Shown here: positions 38,646 to 46,927 of the stretch, one piece after another
How the letters are laid out: each line of letters starts with the position of its first letter
Position numbering within the stretch: the first letter of the stretch is position 1
NCBI RefSeq assembly: GCF_024448335.1
Contig: NZ_JAMOHM010000001.1
Coordinates: 434,001-498,000, forward strand
Length of the DNA: 64,000 bases
Direction: 5' to 3'
Source: Stutzerimonas frequens
Lineage (GTDB): Bacteria > Pseudomonadota > Gammaproteobacteria > Pseudomonadales > Pseudomonadaceae
Notes under the pieces: model-generated
What the model saw: the letters and a program-made list of their open reading frames with translations, nothing else
The model's database searches: none
What the model was told of the DNA's origin: nothing
Program-made: the position numbers and the translations under genes

Positions 38646-40460
38646 TCAGCCCTCGATCTCTATCAAGACTTCTCCCGGGTTCACCCGGTCACCTTTAGCG
38701 ACGTGAACGGCCTTCACGGTGCCGGCGATCGGTGCCTGGATCTCGGTCTCCATCTTCATCGCCTCGCTGACCAGCACCGTCTGCCCGGCCTTCACCGCAT
38801 CGCCGACGGCGACCAGCACGTCGACCACGTTGCCCGGCATGGTGGTGCTGACGTCACCCGGCGCGCTGGCCTGCTTGCGCCCGCTGCCGCCACCGCCGAC
38901 GAAAGCGTTCAACGGCTCGAACACCACTTCCTCCGGCATGCCGTCGATGGACAGGTAGAAGTGCCGCTTGCCCTCGCCCTTGACGCCGACACCGGTGATG
39001 TCGACACGGTAGCTCTCGCCGTGGACATCGATGACGAACTCGGTCGGCGTACCTTCGACGCTGGCCGCCGCGACATTGCCATCGGGAATCGGCAGCAGCA
39101 CTTCCGGCTGCAACGTGCCTGCCTCGCGCTCCTCGAGGAACTTGCGGCCGATGTCCGGGAACATGGCGAAGGTCAGCACGTCTTCTTCGCTCTTGGCCAG
39201 TCCGCCGATGTCCTTGCGCAGCTTGTCCAGCTCCGGCGCCAGCAGGTCGGCCGGGCGGCATTCGATGACCTCCTCGCTACCGATGGCCTGGAAGCGCAGG
39301 TGCTCGCACACCGGCGCCGGCGCCTTGCCGTAGCGCCCCTGCAGGTAGTACTTCACCTCGGTGGTGATGGTCTTGTAGCGCTCACCGGCGAGCACGTTGA
39401 AGAACGCCTGGGTGCCGACGATCTGCGAGGTCGGGGTAACCAGCGGTGGGTAGCCGAGATCCTTGCGCACCTTGGGGATCTCGGCCAGCACTTCATCCAT
39501 ACGGTGCAGCGCGCCCTGCTCCTTGAGCTGGTTGGCGAGGTTGGAAATCATCCCGCCGGGCACCTGGTTCACCTGCACACGGGTGTCGACGCCGGTGAAT
39601 TCGCTTTCGAACTGGTGGTACTTCTTGCGCACGGCGTAGAAGTACAGACCGATCTCCTGCAGCAGCTCCAGATCGAGGCCGGTGTCGTATGGCGTGCCGC
39701 GCAGCGCGGCGACCATGGACTCGGTGCCCGGATGGCTGGTGCCCCAGGCCATGCTGGAGATGGCGGTGTCGATGCGATCGGCGCCGTTCTCCACGGCCTT
39801 GAGCTGGCACATGCTGGCGACGCCAGCGGTGTCGTGGGAGTGGATCACCACATCCAGCTCGGGCAGTGCGGCCTTCAGCGCCTTGACCAGTTCGCCCGTG
39901 GCATAAGGGGTCAGCAGGCCGGCCATGTCCTTGATGGCGATGGAGTCGACGCCCATGGCCGCCATCTGCCGTGCCTGCTCGACGAACGCCTCGGTGGTGT
40001 GCACCGGGCTGGTGGTGTAGGCGATGGTGCCCTGAGCGTGCTTGCCGCTCTTCTTCACCGCACGGATGGCGGTTTCCAGGTTCCGCACGTCGTTCATCGC
40101 ATCGAAGATGCGGAACACGTCGATGCCGTTCTCTGCCGCCTTGGCAACGAATGCCTCGACCACATCGTCGCTGTAGTGGCGGTAGCCGAGCAGGTTCTGC
40201 CCGCGCAGCAGCATCTGCAGGCGGGTATTGGGCAGCGCAGCCTTGAGCTGACGCAGGCGCTCCCAGGGATCTTCCTTGAGGAAGCGCACGCAGGCATCGA
40301 AGGTGGCGCCGCCCCAGACTTCCAGCGACCAGTAGCCGACGCGGTCGAGCTTGTCGCAGATCGGCAGCATGTCTTCGGTGCGCATGCGGGTGGCCAGCAG
40401 CGACTGATGGGCGTCACGCAGGATGGTGTCGGTGACGGAGATTTTCTTCTGGACGGTCAT
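38646..40460 (-). CDS. oadA: Pyruvate carboxylase subunit B (carboxyltransferase + biotin domain)
   Basis: Transfers the carboxyl group from carboxybiotin to pyruvate to make oxaloacetate. The 604-residue protein has a TIM-barrel carboxyltransferase domain (SVTDTILRDAHQSLLATR at the start, metal site in IHSHDTAGVA near residue 208), the PYC/OADA domain, a Pro/Gly/Ala-rich linker and a C-terminal biotinyl domain with SEAMKMETE (biotinyl Lys near residue 570). No sodium-pump subunits (oadB/G) are nearby, and pycA lies 10 bases upstream, so this is a two-subunit pyruvate carboxylase rather than a decarboxylase pump. Confidence 0.94.
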   Translation of the reverse strand: MTVQKKISVTDTILRDAHQSLLATRMRTEDMLPICDKLDRVGYWSLEVWGGATFDACVRFLKEDPWERLRQLKAALPNTRLQMLLRGQNLLGYRHYSDDVVEAFVAKAAENGIDVFRIFDAMNDVRNLETAIRAVKKSGKHAQGTIAYTTSPVHTTEAFVEQARQMAAMGVDSIAIKDMAGLLTPYATGELVKALKAALPELDVVIHSHDTAGVASMCQLKAVENGADRIDTAISSMAWGTSHPGTESMVAALRGTPYDTGLDLELLQEIGLYFYAVRKKYHQFESEFTGVDTRVQVNQVPGGMISNLANQLKEQGALHRMDEVLAEIPKVRKDLGYPPLVTPTSQIVGTQAFFNVLAGERYKTITTEVKYYLQGRYGKAPAPVCEHLRFQAIGSEEVIECRPADLLAPELDKLRKDIGGLAKSEEDVLTFAMFPDIGRKFLEEREAGTLQPEVLLPIPDGNVAAASVEGTPTEFVIDVHGESYRVDITGVGVKGEGKRHFYLSIDGMPEEVVFEPLNAFVGGGGSGRKQASAPGDVSTTMPGNVVDVLVAVGDAVKAGQTVLVSEAMKMETEIQAPIAGTVKAVHVAKGDRVNPGEVLIEIEG

Positions 40461-40470
40461 GGTGCGTTCC

Positions 40471-41886
40471 TCACAGGCCTGCGTGGGCGGCGATGGCGGC
40501 GGCGATGGCCAGGGCCAGTTCGCCCGGCTTGCGTTTGATCGAGTAGTTCAGCAGTTCCGGATGGTTGTCGACGAAGCTGGTGTTGAACTGGCCGCTGCGG
40601 AAATCCGGGTTGGCGAGAATCTGCTGGTAGTAGGTGGCGGTGGTCTTCACGCCCTGCACGCGCATGTCGTCCAGTGCACGCGACCCCCGGGCCAGCGCCT
40701 CTTCCCAGGTCAGCGCCCAGACCACCAGCTTCAGGCACATGGAGTCGTAATACGGTGGGATGGTGTAACCGGTGTAGATCGCCGTGTCGGTGCGCACGCC
40801 GGGGCCACCGGGCGCGTAGTAGCGGGTGATCTTGCCGAAGCAGGGCAGAAAGTTGTTGCGCGGGTCTTCGGCGTTGATGCGGAACTGCAGGGAGAAGCCG
40901 CGATGCTGGATGTCCTCCTGCTTGACCGATAGCGGCTGGCCCGAAGCGATGCGGATCTGCTCGCGAACGATATCGATACCGGTGATTTCCTCGGTGATGG
41001 TGTGCTCCACCTGCACCCGGGTGTTCATCTCCATGAAGTACACCTCGCCATCGGCGAGCAGAAACTCCACGGTACCGGCGTTCTCGTAGCCCACCGCCTT
41101 GGCCGCGCGCACGGCCAGGTCGCCGATATAGGCGCGCTGCTCGGGGGTGAGCTGCGGGCTCGGCGCGATCTCGATGAGCTTCTGGTTGCGCCGCTGGATC
41201 GAGCAGTCGCGCTCGAACAGGTGCACGGTGTTGCCGAAGCTGTCGGCGAGCACCTGCGCCTCGATGTGCTTGGGTTCGACGATGCACTTTTCCAGGAACA
41301 CCTCGGCGCTGCCGAAGGCCTTGGTCGCCTCGGAGATCACCCGTGGATAGGCCGATTCCAGCTCTGCCCGCGAATTGCAGCGGCGAATGCCGCGGCCGCC
41401 ACCGCCGGAGGTGGCCTTGAGCATCACCGGGTAACCGATGCGCTCGGCTTCGCGCAGCGCCTCGGCGAGGTCCTTGACGTTGCCTTCGGTGCCCGGCGTG
41501 ACCGGCACGCCGGCCTTGATCATGCTGCGCCGGGCTTCGGTCTTGTCGCCCATGCGACGAATCACTTCGGCGCTGGGGCCGACGAACTTGATTCCACGTT
41601 CGGCGCAGATATCCGCCAGTTCCGCATTTTCGGAGAGGAAACCATAGCCCGGATGCAAAGCATCGCAGCCGGTTTCCACCGCCAAATTGACCAGCTTGCG
41701 CGGGTTCAGGTAGCCGGCCAGCGGGTCCTCGCCGATGAAATAGGCTTCGTCGGCGCGCTTGACGTGCAGCGCATGGCGGTCGGCTTCGGAGAACACCGCC
41801 ACCGAGCGAACGCCCATTTCGGCACAGGCGCGGACGATGCGTACCGCGATTTCCCCGCGGTTGGCGATCAGCAGCTTCTTGATCAC
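40471..41886 (-). CDS. pycA: Pyruvate carboxylase subunit A (biotin carboxylase)
   Basis: Carboxylates biotin on the partner subunit using ATP and bicarbonate. 471 residues: IKKLLIANRGEIAVRI at the N-terminus, HPGYGFLSENAELA near residue 79, the ATP-grasp loop KATSGGGGRGIRR near 159, and EMNTRVQVEHTITEEITGIDIV near 288. Standard length for the bacterial two-subunit enzyme. Transcribed ahead of oadA and divergent from the LysR gene at 42126, its likely regulator. Demand for bicarbonate links it to the sbtA-can genes downstream. Confidence 0.95.
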   Translation of the reverse strand: MIKKLLIANRGEIAVRIVRACAEMGVRSVAVFSEADRHALHVKRADEAYFIGEDPLAGYLNPRKLVNLAVETGCDALHPGYGFLSENAELADICAERGIKFVGPSAEVIRRMGDKTEARRSMIKAGVPVTPGTEGNVKDLAEALREAERIGYPVMLKATSGGGGRGIRRCNSRAELESAYPRVISEATKAFGSAEVFLEKCIVEPKHIEAQVLADSFGNTVHLFERDCSIQRRNQKLIEIAPSPQLTPEQRAYIGDLAVRAAKAVGYENAGTVEFLLADGEVYFMEMNTRVQVEHTITEEITGIDIVREQIRIASGQPLSVKQEDIQHRGFSLQFRINAEDPRNNFLPCFGKITRYYAPGGPGVRTDTAIYTGYTIPPYYDSMCLKLVVWALTWEEALARGSRALDDMRVQGVKTTATYYQQILANPDFRSGQFNTSFVDNHPELLNYSIKRKPGELALAIAAAIAAHAGL

Positions 41887-42014
41887 GCTGTCTTCCCTCG
41901 GATCGTTGAGCAGGCGACCCGCGAGCGGGTCATGATCACTCGCATTTGCAACGAGTCATTTCACCCTACGCCCGTGAGGGCGATTACTGAAAATGAATAA
42001 TTGTTTTCCTGAGG

Positions 42015-42030
42015 ATAAGTATTTACTTAT
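42015..42030. promoter_or_regulatory. Palindrome in the pycA-lysR divergent region
   Basis: ATAAGTA-TT-TACTTAT is a perfect 16-base palindrome in an AT-rich stretch between the divergent genes, 129 bp from the pycA start and 96 bp from the LysR start. Probable operator for the LysR protein encoded next door. Confidence 0.5.
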
Positions 42031-42125
42031 ATACACCTGCTGTGCGCCTGCTTTCTGACCGAACAGGCAGGAAATTCGCGCACTGACTCGCCGACCATAA
42101 AGATGATCGAAACAACGAGAAAACG

Positions 42126-43085
42126 ATGCGAAAATCATTGATGCGCATGACATTGCGCCAGCTTCAGGTGTTTCGCGCAGTCTGTGAGACGCTTTCCTAC
42201 AGCCGTGCCGCTGAGGAAATGGCGCTGACCCAGCCAGCAGTGAGCCTGCAGATCCGCCAGCTGGAAGAATTGGTCGGCCAACCGCTGTTCGAGTACGTCG
42301 GTAAGAAGCTCTACCTGACCGACGCCGCCGAAGCGCTGCAGCGCGCCAGCACCGATATCTTCGGCCGGCTCGACAGCCTCGACATGCAGCTGTCCGACCT
42401 GCTGGGCTCGCTACAGGGGCAGCTGAACCTGGCCGTGGAATCCAGCGCCAAGTACATCACGCCGCACCTGTTCGCCGCCTTCAAGCGGCTGCATCCGGAG
42501 GTCAGCCTGCAGCTGGTGGTGGTCAATCACGCCCAGGCGGTGAAACGCCTGTCGGTCAGCCGTGACGACCTGCTGATCATGTCCCAGGTACCCACCGACA
42601 TGGACCTGGAATTCATGCCGTTCCTCAACAACCCGATCATTGCCGTGGCCCCGCCTGAGCATCCGCTGTGCCATGCGGCCACGCTGTCGCTGCAGGATCT
42701 GACCAGCTATCCGCTACTAACGCGCGAACCCGGCTCCGGCACACGCAGGGCCGCAGAAGATTATCTGCGACAGAAACGCGCCCACTTCACCCAGACCATC
42801 CAGGTCGCCTCGCTGGATGCGTTGCGTGAATGCGTGGTGGCCGGCCTGGGACTGGCGCTGCTGCCGCGCCATGCGGTGCATCTGGAGCTGGCCTGCGGAC
42901 TGCTGCGTGAGCTGCCAGTGCAGGAACTGCCGCTGCAACGCAGCTGGTGCGTGGTTCACCCGCGCGGTAAGCGCCTGAGCCCGGTGGCCCAGGCGTTCTT
43001 CGCCTTCCTCCGTGAAGAGCGTGCGCAGATCAGTGCGCTGGCGGAGCGCTTCGCCGGCTCGCCGATGACTCCAGCAGCGAGCTGA
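42126..43085 (+). CDS. pycR: LysR-family regulator of pyruvate carboxylase genes
   Basis: 319-residue LysR protein resembling CbbR-like members: helix-turn-helix in residues 8-66 (MTLRQLQVFRAVCETLSYSRAAEEMALTQPAVSLQIRQLEELVG) and an effector domain. Candidate starts are 42126, 42141 and 42147; GAGAA before 42126 mildly favours the first, while the conserved domain begins at the third. Divergence from pycA and the palindrome between them point to control of pycA-oadA. The symbol pycR follows the P. aeruginosa gene in this position as I recall it. Its 3' end overlaps the antisense small gene at 43030-43242. Confidence 0.87.
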   Translation: MRKSLMRMTLRQLQVFRAVCETLSYSRAAEEMALTQPAVSLQIRQLEELVGQPLFEYVGKKLYLTDAAEALQRASTDIFGRLDSLDMQLSDLLGSLQGQLNLAVESSAKYITPHLFAAFKRLHPEVSLQLVVVNHAQAVKRLSVSRDDLLIMSQVPTDMDLEFMPFLNNPIIAVAPPEHPLCHAATLSLQDLTSYPLLTREPGSGTRRAAEDYLRQKRAHFTQTIQVASLDALRECVVAGLGLALLPRHAVHLELACGLLRELPVQELPLQRSWCVVHPRGKRLSPVAQAFFAFLREERAQISALAERFAGSPMTPAAS

Positions 43086-43242
43086 GCACCAGCGCATCGG
43101 CATAGTCGTTCAGTTCGGCATGCAGCTGACGCTGCTCGGTGTAGCTTTCGATGGCACGACGAAAGCGCATGCGGCGCTCGTCCTGCTGCTTGCGACGGGC
43201 CTTGCTGTCGAGTGGGGTGCTGACGTCGGTTTGCCGGAGCAT
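43030..43242 (-). CDS. Small conserved-looking protein, unknown function
   Basis: A 70-residue, highly charged protein: a basic helix-prone middle (KARRKQQDERRMRFRRAIESYTEQRQLHAELNDYADAL) and a Ser-rich tail. GGGAG is 7 bases before the ATG at 43242. Its last 56 bases are antisense to the end of the LysR gene. I associate short proteins with this 'KARRKQQ-ERRMRFRRAIE' pattern with Pseudomonas, but not with any function. No signal or membrane segment. Confidence 0.6.
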   Translation of the reverse strand: MLRQTDVSTPLDSKARRKQQDERRMRFRRAIESYTEQRQLHAELNDYADALVLSSLLESSASRRSAPPAH

Positions 43243-43333
43243 GAGCGGTCTCCCAGAACAGGTAACGGGAGACCAGCATCGGCGCCGTGAGTGACAGGAT
43301 GAAGTCAGCGTGATGACGCGGCGATGAAGACGC

Positions 43334-44200
43334 TCAGTCCTCGTGGGCCTTGACCGTCTTCGGCGACAGCCGAAGGCTGCGCAGGCTGCGTTTCACGCTC
43401 TTGAGATGGTTGACCAGACTCGGCCCACGGGCCATGGCCACACCCATGGCCAACACATCGATCACGACGAGGTGAGCGATACGCGAGGTCAGCGGAGTGT
43501 AGATCTCGGTGTCTTCCTGCACGTCGATCGCCAGGTTGATGGTGGCCAGCTCGGCCAGGGGTGTCTGGCTCGGGCACAGGGTGATCAGCGTCGCGCCGGA
43601 TTCACGCACGACGTTGGCGGTGATCAGCAGGTCCTTGGAGCGACCGGACTGGGAAATGCAGATCGCCACGTCGGTCGGCTTGAGCGTCACCGCCGACATC
43701 GCCTGCATGTGCGGATCGGAATAGGCCGCGGCCGAAAGCAGCAGGCGGAAGAACTTGTGCTGGGCATCGGTGGCCACCGCACCAGAGGCGCCGAAACCGT
43801 AGAACTCGACCCGCTCGGCCTTGGCCATGGCGGTGATGGCGCGCTGCAAGGCATCCGGGTCGAGCCGCTCACGCACCTCCATCAGGGTGTGCAGCGTGGT
43901 GTCGAAGATCTTCAGCGCGAAGTCAGCCACCGAATCGTTCTCGCTGATGGCGAACTGGCCGAAGCTGGCGCCGGCGGCCAGGCTCTGCGCCAGCTTGAGC
44001 TTGAGGTCCTGGAAGCCGAGGCAGCCGATGGCCCGGCAGAAACGCACGATGGTCGGCTCGCTAACGCCGACGGTGTGCGCCAGATCGGCCATGGAACTGT
44101 GCATCACCGAGGCCGGATCGAGCAGGACATGGTCGGCCACCTTCAACTCCGACTTCCGTAGCAGACTTCTCGACTGGGCGATGTGTTGCAGCAGATTCAC
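43334..44200 (-). CDS. RpiR/HexR-family transcriptional regulator
   Basis: 288-residue regulator with an N-terminal RpiR helix-turn-helix (residues 1-76, SMADLAHTVGVSEPTIVRFCRAIGCLGFQDLKLKLAQ) and a SIS sugar-phosphate-binding domain (EFYGFGASGAVATDAQHKFFRL near residue 132, CISQSGRSKDLL near 182). GTG start at 44200. Divergent from zwf, with a TTGTAGT-N14-ACTACAA palindrome between, so control of zwf by a sugar phosphate is the simple model. It is a HexR relative but may not be HexR itself. Confidence 0.9.
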   Translation of the reverse strand: MNLLQHIAQSRSLLRKSELKVADHVLLDPASVMHSSMADLAHTVGVSEPTIVRFCRAIGCLGFQDLKLKLAQSLAAGASFGQFAISENDSVADFALKIFDTTLHTLMEVRERLDPDALQRAITAMAKAERVEFYGFGASGAVATDAQHKFFRLLLSAAAYSDPHMQAMSAVTLKPTDVAICISQSGRSKDLLITANVVRESGATLITLCPSQTPLAELATINLAIDVQEDTEIYTPLTSRIAHLVVIDVLAMGVAMARGPSLVNHLKSVKRSLRSLRLSPKTVKAHED

Positions 44201-44271
44201 GTGGCGGGCTCGCTATGCTCACGACTGAGGGCTCGTTCGGGCGCGGCAGGCACCGCTCGGCCATCAGCGGG

Positions 44272-44299
44272 TTGTAGTGGGGCGGTAGTTATACTACAA
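44272..44299. promoter_or_regulatory. Inverted repeat between rpiR and zwf
   Basis: TTGTAGT (44272-44278) and ACTACAA (44293-44299) are perfect 7-bp arms separated by 14 bases; an inner repeat GTAGT-TAT-ACTAC (44285-44297) shares the right arm. The inner part contains TATACT, which could double as a -10 box. HexR-type sites are reported as TTGT-N7-8-ACAA, so the arms are similar but the spacing is longer. Likely operator of the adjacent RpiR protein. Confidence 0.55.
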
Positions 44300-44341
44300 G
44301 CCTCGCCATGACGCCCATTTTTTGCCCCTGGGAGAGATTCG

Positions 44342-45784
44342 ATGTCGATTTCCTGTGACATGCTCGTGTTCGGCGGGACCGGTGACCTGACGCTGCACAA
44401 GCTGCTGCCGGCGCTGTATCACCTGCATCGCGACGGCCGCCTGCATGCCGGCGTGCGCATTCTCGCCCTGGCGCGCAAGAAGCTCGACCGCGACGGCTAC
44501 CTGGCCCTCGCCGAGCGCCATTGCCGCGCCCAGGTCGCGCGCAGCGACTTCAACCCCGAGACCTGGCAAGCCTTCGCCCAGCGCCTCGACTATTTCGCCA
44601 TGGACGCCTCCCAGCGCAGCGAATACGCGCGTCTGGCCCAGTATCTCGGCCGGGCCGATGGCCGCGTGCGGGTCTACTACCTGGCCACCGCGCCGGACCT
44701 GTTCGAGCCCATCGCCGCCAACCTGGAAAGCGCCGGGCTGGCCGGTGACGATGCGCGCATCGTGCTGGAAAAACCCATCGGCCATTCACTGGATTCGGCA
44801 CTGGAAATCAACGAGGCGATCGGCTCGGTATTCCCCGAAGCGCGCATCTACCGGATCGACCACTATCTGGGCAAGGAAACGGTGCAGAACCTCATGGCGC
44901 TGCGCTTCGCCAACGCCCTGTTCGAACCGATCTGGCGCGCCGGGCATATCGATCACGTGCAGATCACCGTGGCCGAAACCCTCGGCGTGGAAAACCGCGG
45001 CGGCTACTACGACAACGCCGGCGCCATGCGCGACATGCTGCAGAACCACCTCCTGCAGCTGCTCTGCCTGGTGGCGATGGAGGCGCCGGTGCGTTTCGAC
45101 GCCAAGCACATCCGCGGCGAGAAGGTGAAGGTGCTCGAGGCGCTCAAGCCGATCACCGGCAACGACGTGCTGGACAAGACCGTGCGTGGGCAATACGGCG
45201 CCGGCCGCATCGGTGGCCACGACGTGCCGGCCTACTACTTCGAGCCGAACATCGACAATGACAGCGACACCGAAACCTTCGTCGCGGTGAAGGCCGAAAT
45301 CGACAACTGGCGCTGGGCCGGCGTGCCCTTCTACCTGCGCACCGGCAAGCGCATGGCGCGCAAGCGCTCGGAGATCATCATCACCTTCAAACAGGTGCCG
45401 CACCTGCTGTTCGCCAAGGGCGAGGTCAACCGCCTGATCATCAGCTTGCAGCCGGAGGAGAGCATCAGCCTGCAGCTGATGGCCAAGGCACCCGGCAAGG
45501 GCATGCAGCTCGAGCCGGTGGAACTGGACCTCAACCTGGCCCATGCCTTCAGCAGCACCCGCCGCTGGGAGGCCTACGAGCGTCTGCTGCTGGATGTCAT
45601 CGAAGGCGATTCGACGCTGTTCATGCGCCGTGACGAGGTGGAAGCGGCCTGGAACTGGGTCGACCCGATCCTGCGCGGCTGGAGCAGCTACTACCGCAAA
45701 CCACGGCCTTACGCCGCCGGCGAGGATGGCCCGGAGCAGGCGCACCAGTTCATCGAGCGCCAGGGCCATCGCTGGTGGCAATGA
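44342..45784 (+). CDS. zwf: Glucose-6-phosphate dehydrogenase
   Basis: Oxidises glucose-6-phosphate to 6-phosphogluconolactone with NAD(P). The 480-residue protein has the nucleotide-binding VFGGTGDLTLHKLLPALY at residues 9-26, the conserved active-site segment RIDHYLGKETVQN near residue 178 and the C-terminal domain with KRMARKRSEIIITFK. GGGAGAG precedes the ATG at 44342. Its divergent RpiR neighbour fits sugar-phosphate control. No edd/pgl genes follow, so this may be a second zwf copy separate from the main sugar operon. Confidence 0.94.
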   Translation: MSISCDMLVFGGTGDLTLHKLLPALYHLHRDGRLHAGVRILALARKKLDRDGYLALAERHCRAQVARSDFNPETWQAFAQRLDYFAMDASQRSEYARLAQYLGRADGRVRVYYLATAPDLFEPIAANLESAGLAGDDARIVLEKPIGHSLDSALEINEAIGSVFPEARIYRIDHYLGKETVQNLMALRFANALFEPIWRAGHIDHVQITVAETLGVENRGGYYDNAGAMRDMLQNHLLQLLCLVAMEAPVRFDAKHIRGEKVKVLEALKPITGNDVLDKTVRGQYGAGRIGGHDVPAYYFEPNIDNDSDTETFVAVKAEIDNWRWAGVPFYLRTGKRMARKRSEIIITFKQVPHLLFAKGEVNRLIISLQPEESISLQLMAKAPGKGMQLEPVELDLNLAHAFSSTRRWEAYERLLLDVIEGDSTLFMRRDEVEAAWNWVDPILRGWSSYYRKPRPYAAGEDGPEQAHQFIERQGHRWWQ

Positions 45785-46141
45785 GGCACCCAGAAGAACT
45801 AATCCGAACTTCGCCGCAGCCGCCGAATAACGCGTGATAGAGCGGATCGGCGGAGTTTTCACAATCGACGAATATGGCCAGCTGAACTAGTGCAATCAAC
45901 TAATCCAGATCAGGCCATGATTCGCCTACATATTCCGGTCATATCAGCGACATATAATCAGCGAGCCGCGCCTTATATCCAGGGCTTTCTCGGCTAATTC
46001 AACCAGCGCGCCCACAGGTCACACTCCGCGACCGTCGCAGATCAATCGGCCTTTCGCCGCCCGCGCCAAATCCGGACACCGCAAATCACAGCAAAAGCCA
46101 GCAACTGCAAGGCCTGCAGCCGACTGCATGAGGATTCAGGC

Positions 46142-46168
46142 GAACTTCTGCGGCAGGCCTACGTCCAA
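46142..46168 (+). promoter_or_regulatory. Candidate AlgU (sigma-E type) promoter for ectA
   Basis: GAACTT (46142-46147), 16-base spacer, TCCAA (46164-46168), resembling the GAACTT-N16/17-TCxxA pattern of AlgU/sigma-E promoters. It is about 180 bases upstream of ectA in the right direction. AlgU is involved in osmotic responses in pseudomonads, which makes the match plausible but unproven. Confidence 0.35.
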
Positions 46169-46211
46169 CTTCCCGAGCCACTCCGCAAACTTCCACGCAG
46201 TTCGCCTATCG

Positions 46212-46227
46212 CTCGACAGTTGTCGAG
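46212..46227. promoter_or_regulatory. 16-base palindrome upstream of ectA
   Basis: CTCGACA-GT-TGTCGAG: perfect 7-bp arms, 2-base centre, about 120 bases upstream of ectA and 44 bases downstream of the candidate AlgU -10. Repressors of ectoine genes in other bacteria (MarR-type EctR/CosR) bind palindromes, so this is a candidate operator. Confidence 0.4.
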
Positions 46228-46345
46228 ACCGAAACAGACAGAAACATCCGCGGCGTCAGCGCAGGAACAACGCGGGCTCTGGCGATATATAGGCGTCGCC
46301 GCACTTCGCATATCGGGAAACATGGGTTGAGAAACTTTCCAAGAT

Positions 46346-46927
46346 ATGCCTACCCTAAAAAGGAATTCAATCAACAACCCCAAAGGCATTGTTTTGAGTT
46401 TCCCCACCGTAATGCTCCGTCGCCCAACCGACGGCGACGGTTACAACCTGCATCAGCTGGTGACGCGCTGCCAGCCCCTCGATACCAATTCGGTCTACTG
46501 CAACCTGCTGCAGTGTTCCGACTTCGCTGACACCGCCATCGCCGCAGAGAACGCCCAGGGCGAGCTGGTCGGTTTCATTTCGGGTTATCGCCCCCCTTCG
46601 CGGCCGGACACATTGTTCGTCTGGCAGGTCGCCGTCGACAGTTCGATGCGCGGCCAGGGGCTGGCCCTGCGCATGCTGCTGGCGCTGACCGAACGGGTCG
46701 CCCGTGAGCACGGCGTGCGCTACATGGAAACCACCATCTCCCCGGACAATGCAGCGTCCCAGGCGCTGTTCAAGCGGGCCTTCGACAAGCTGGGTGCCGA
46801 CTGCACCACGCGCACGCTGTTCTCGCGCGCCGAGCATTTCGCCGGACAGCACGAGGACGAGGTGCTCTACCGCGCTGGCCCGTTCACCGTTTCCCATCTA
46901 GAAGAAGAGCTCAAGGAGCACGCATGA
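46346..46927 (+). CDS. ectA: Diaminobutyrate acetyltransferase
   Basis: Acetylates L-2,4-diaminobutyrate with acetyl-CoA, the second step of ectoine synthesis. The 193-residue GNAT protein has [16 protein letters not shown] near residue 23, [16 protein letters not shown], the acetyl-CoA site [15 protein letters not shown] near 100 and [16 protein letters not shown] near 128. The start at 46346 gives the length usual for the family but has a poor ribosome site; an ATG at 46412 directly before the GNAT fold is the alternative. It overlaps ectB by four bases (ATGA). Confidence 0.95.
   Translation: MPTLKRNSINNPKGIVLSFPTVMLRRPTDGDGYNLHQLVTRCQPLDTNSVYCNLLQCSDFADTAIAAENAQGELVGFISGYRPPSRPDTLFVWQVAVDSSMRGQGLALRMLLALTERVAREHGVRYMETTISPDNAASQALFKRAFDKLGADCTTRTLFSRAEHFAGQHEDEVLYRAGPFTVSHLEEELKEHA

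Larger units (their letters stand above)
45785..46345. other. 561-base non-coding region upstream of ectA
   Basis: No credible gene on either strand. It holds a TATAAT at 45953-45958 without a convincing -35, a GAACTT-N16-TCCAA match at 46142-46168, a 16-base palindrome at 46212-46227 and GGCGATATATAGGCGTCGCC near 46280. It lies between zwf and the ectoine operon in the same direction and is long for this genome, so complex osmotic control is likely. Confidence 0.6.

Noticed and set aside
38547..40538. 663-codon plus-strand frame
   Set aside because: Mirror of oadA, which is clearly real; composition is that of a reverse-complement shadow.
41960..41990. CACCCTACG upstream of pycA as a second copy of the GTAGGGTGGA repeat
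   Set aside because: Only one short half matches and there is no partner arm; it may be a remnant but cannot be supported.
46159..46407. 82-codon minus-strand frame in the ectA upstream region
   Set aside because: No ribosome site, no recognisable pattern, and it overlaps the ectA start and its likely promoter.
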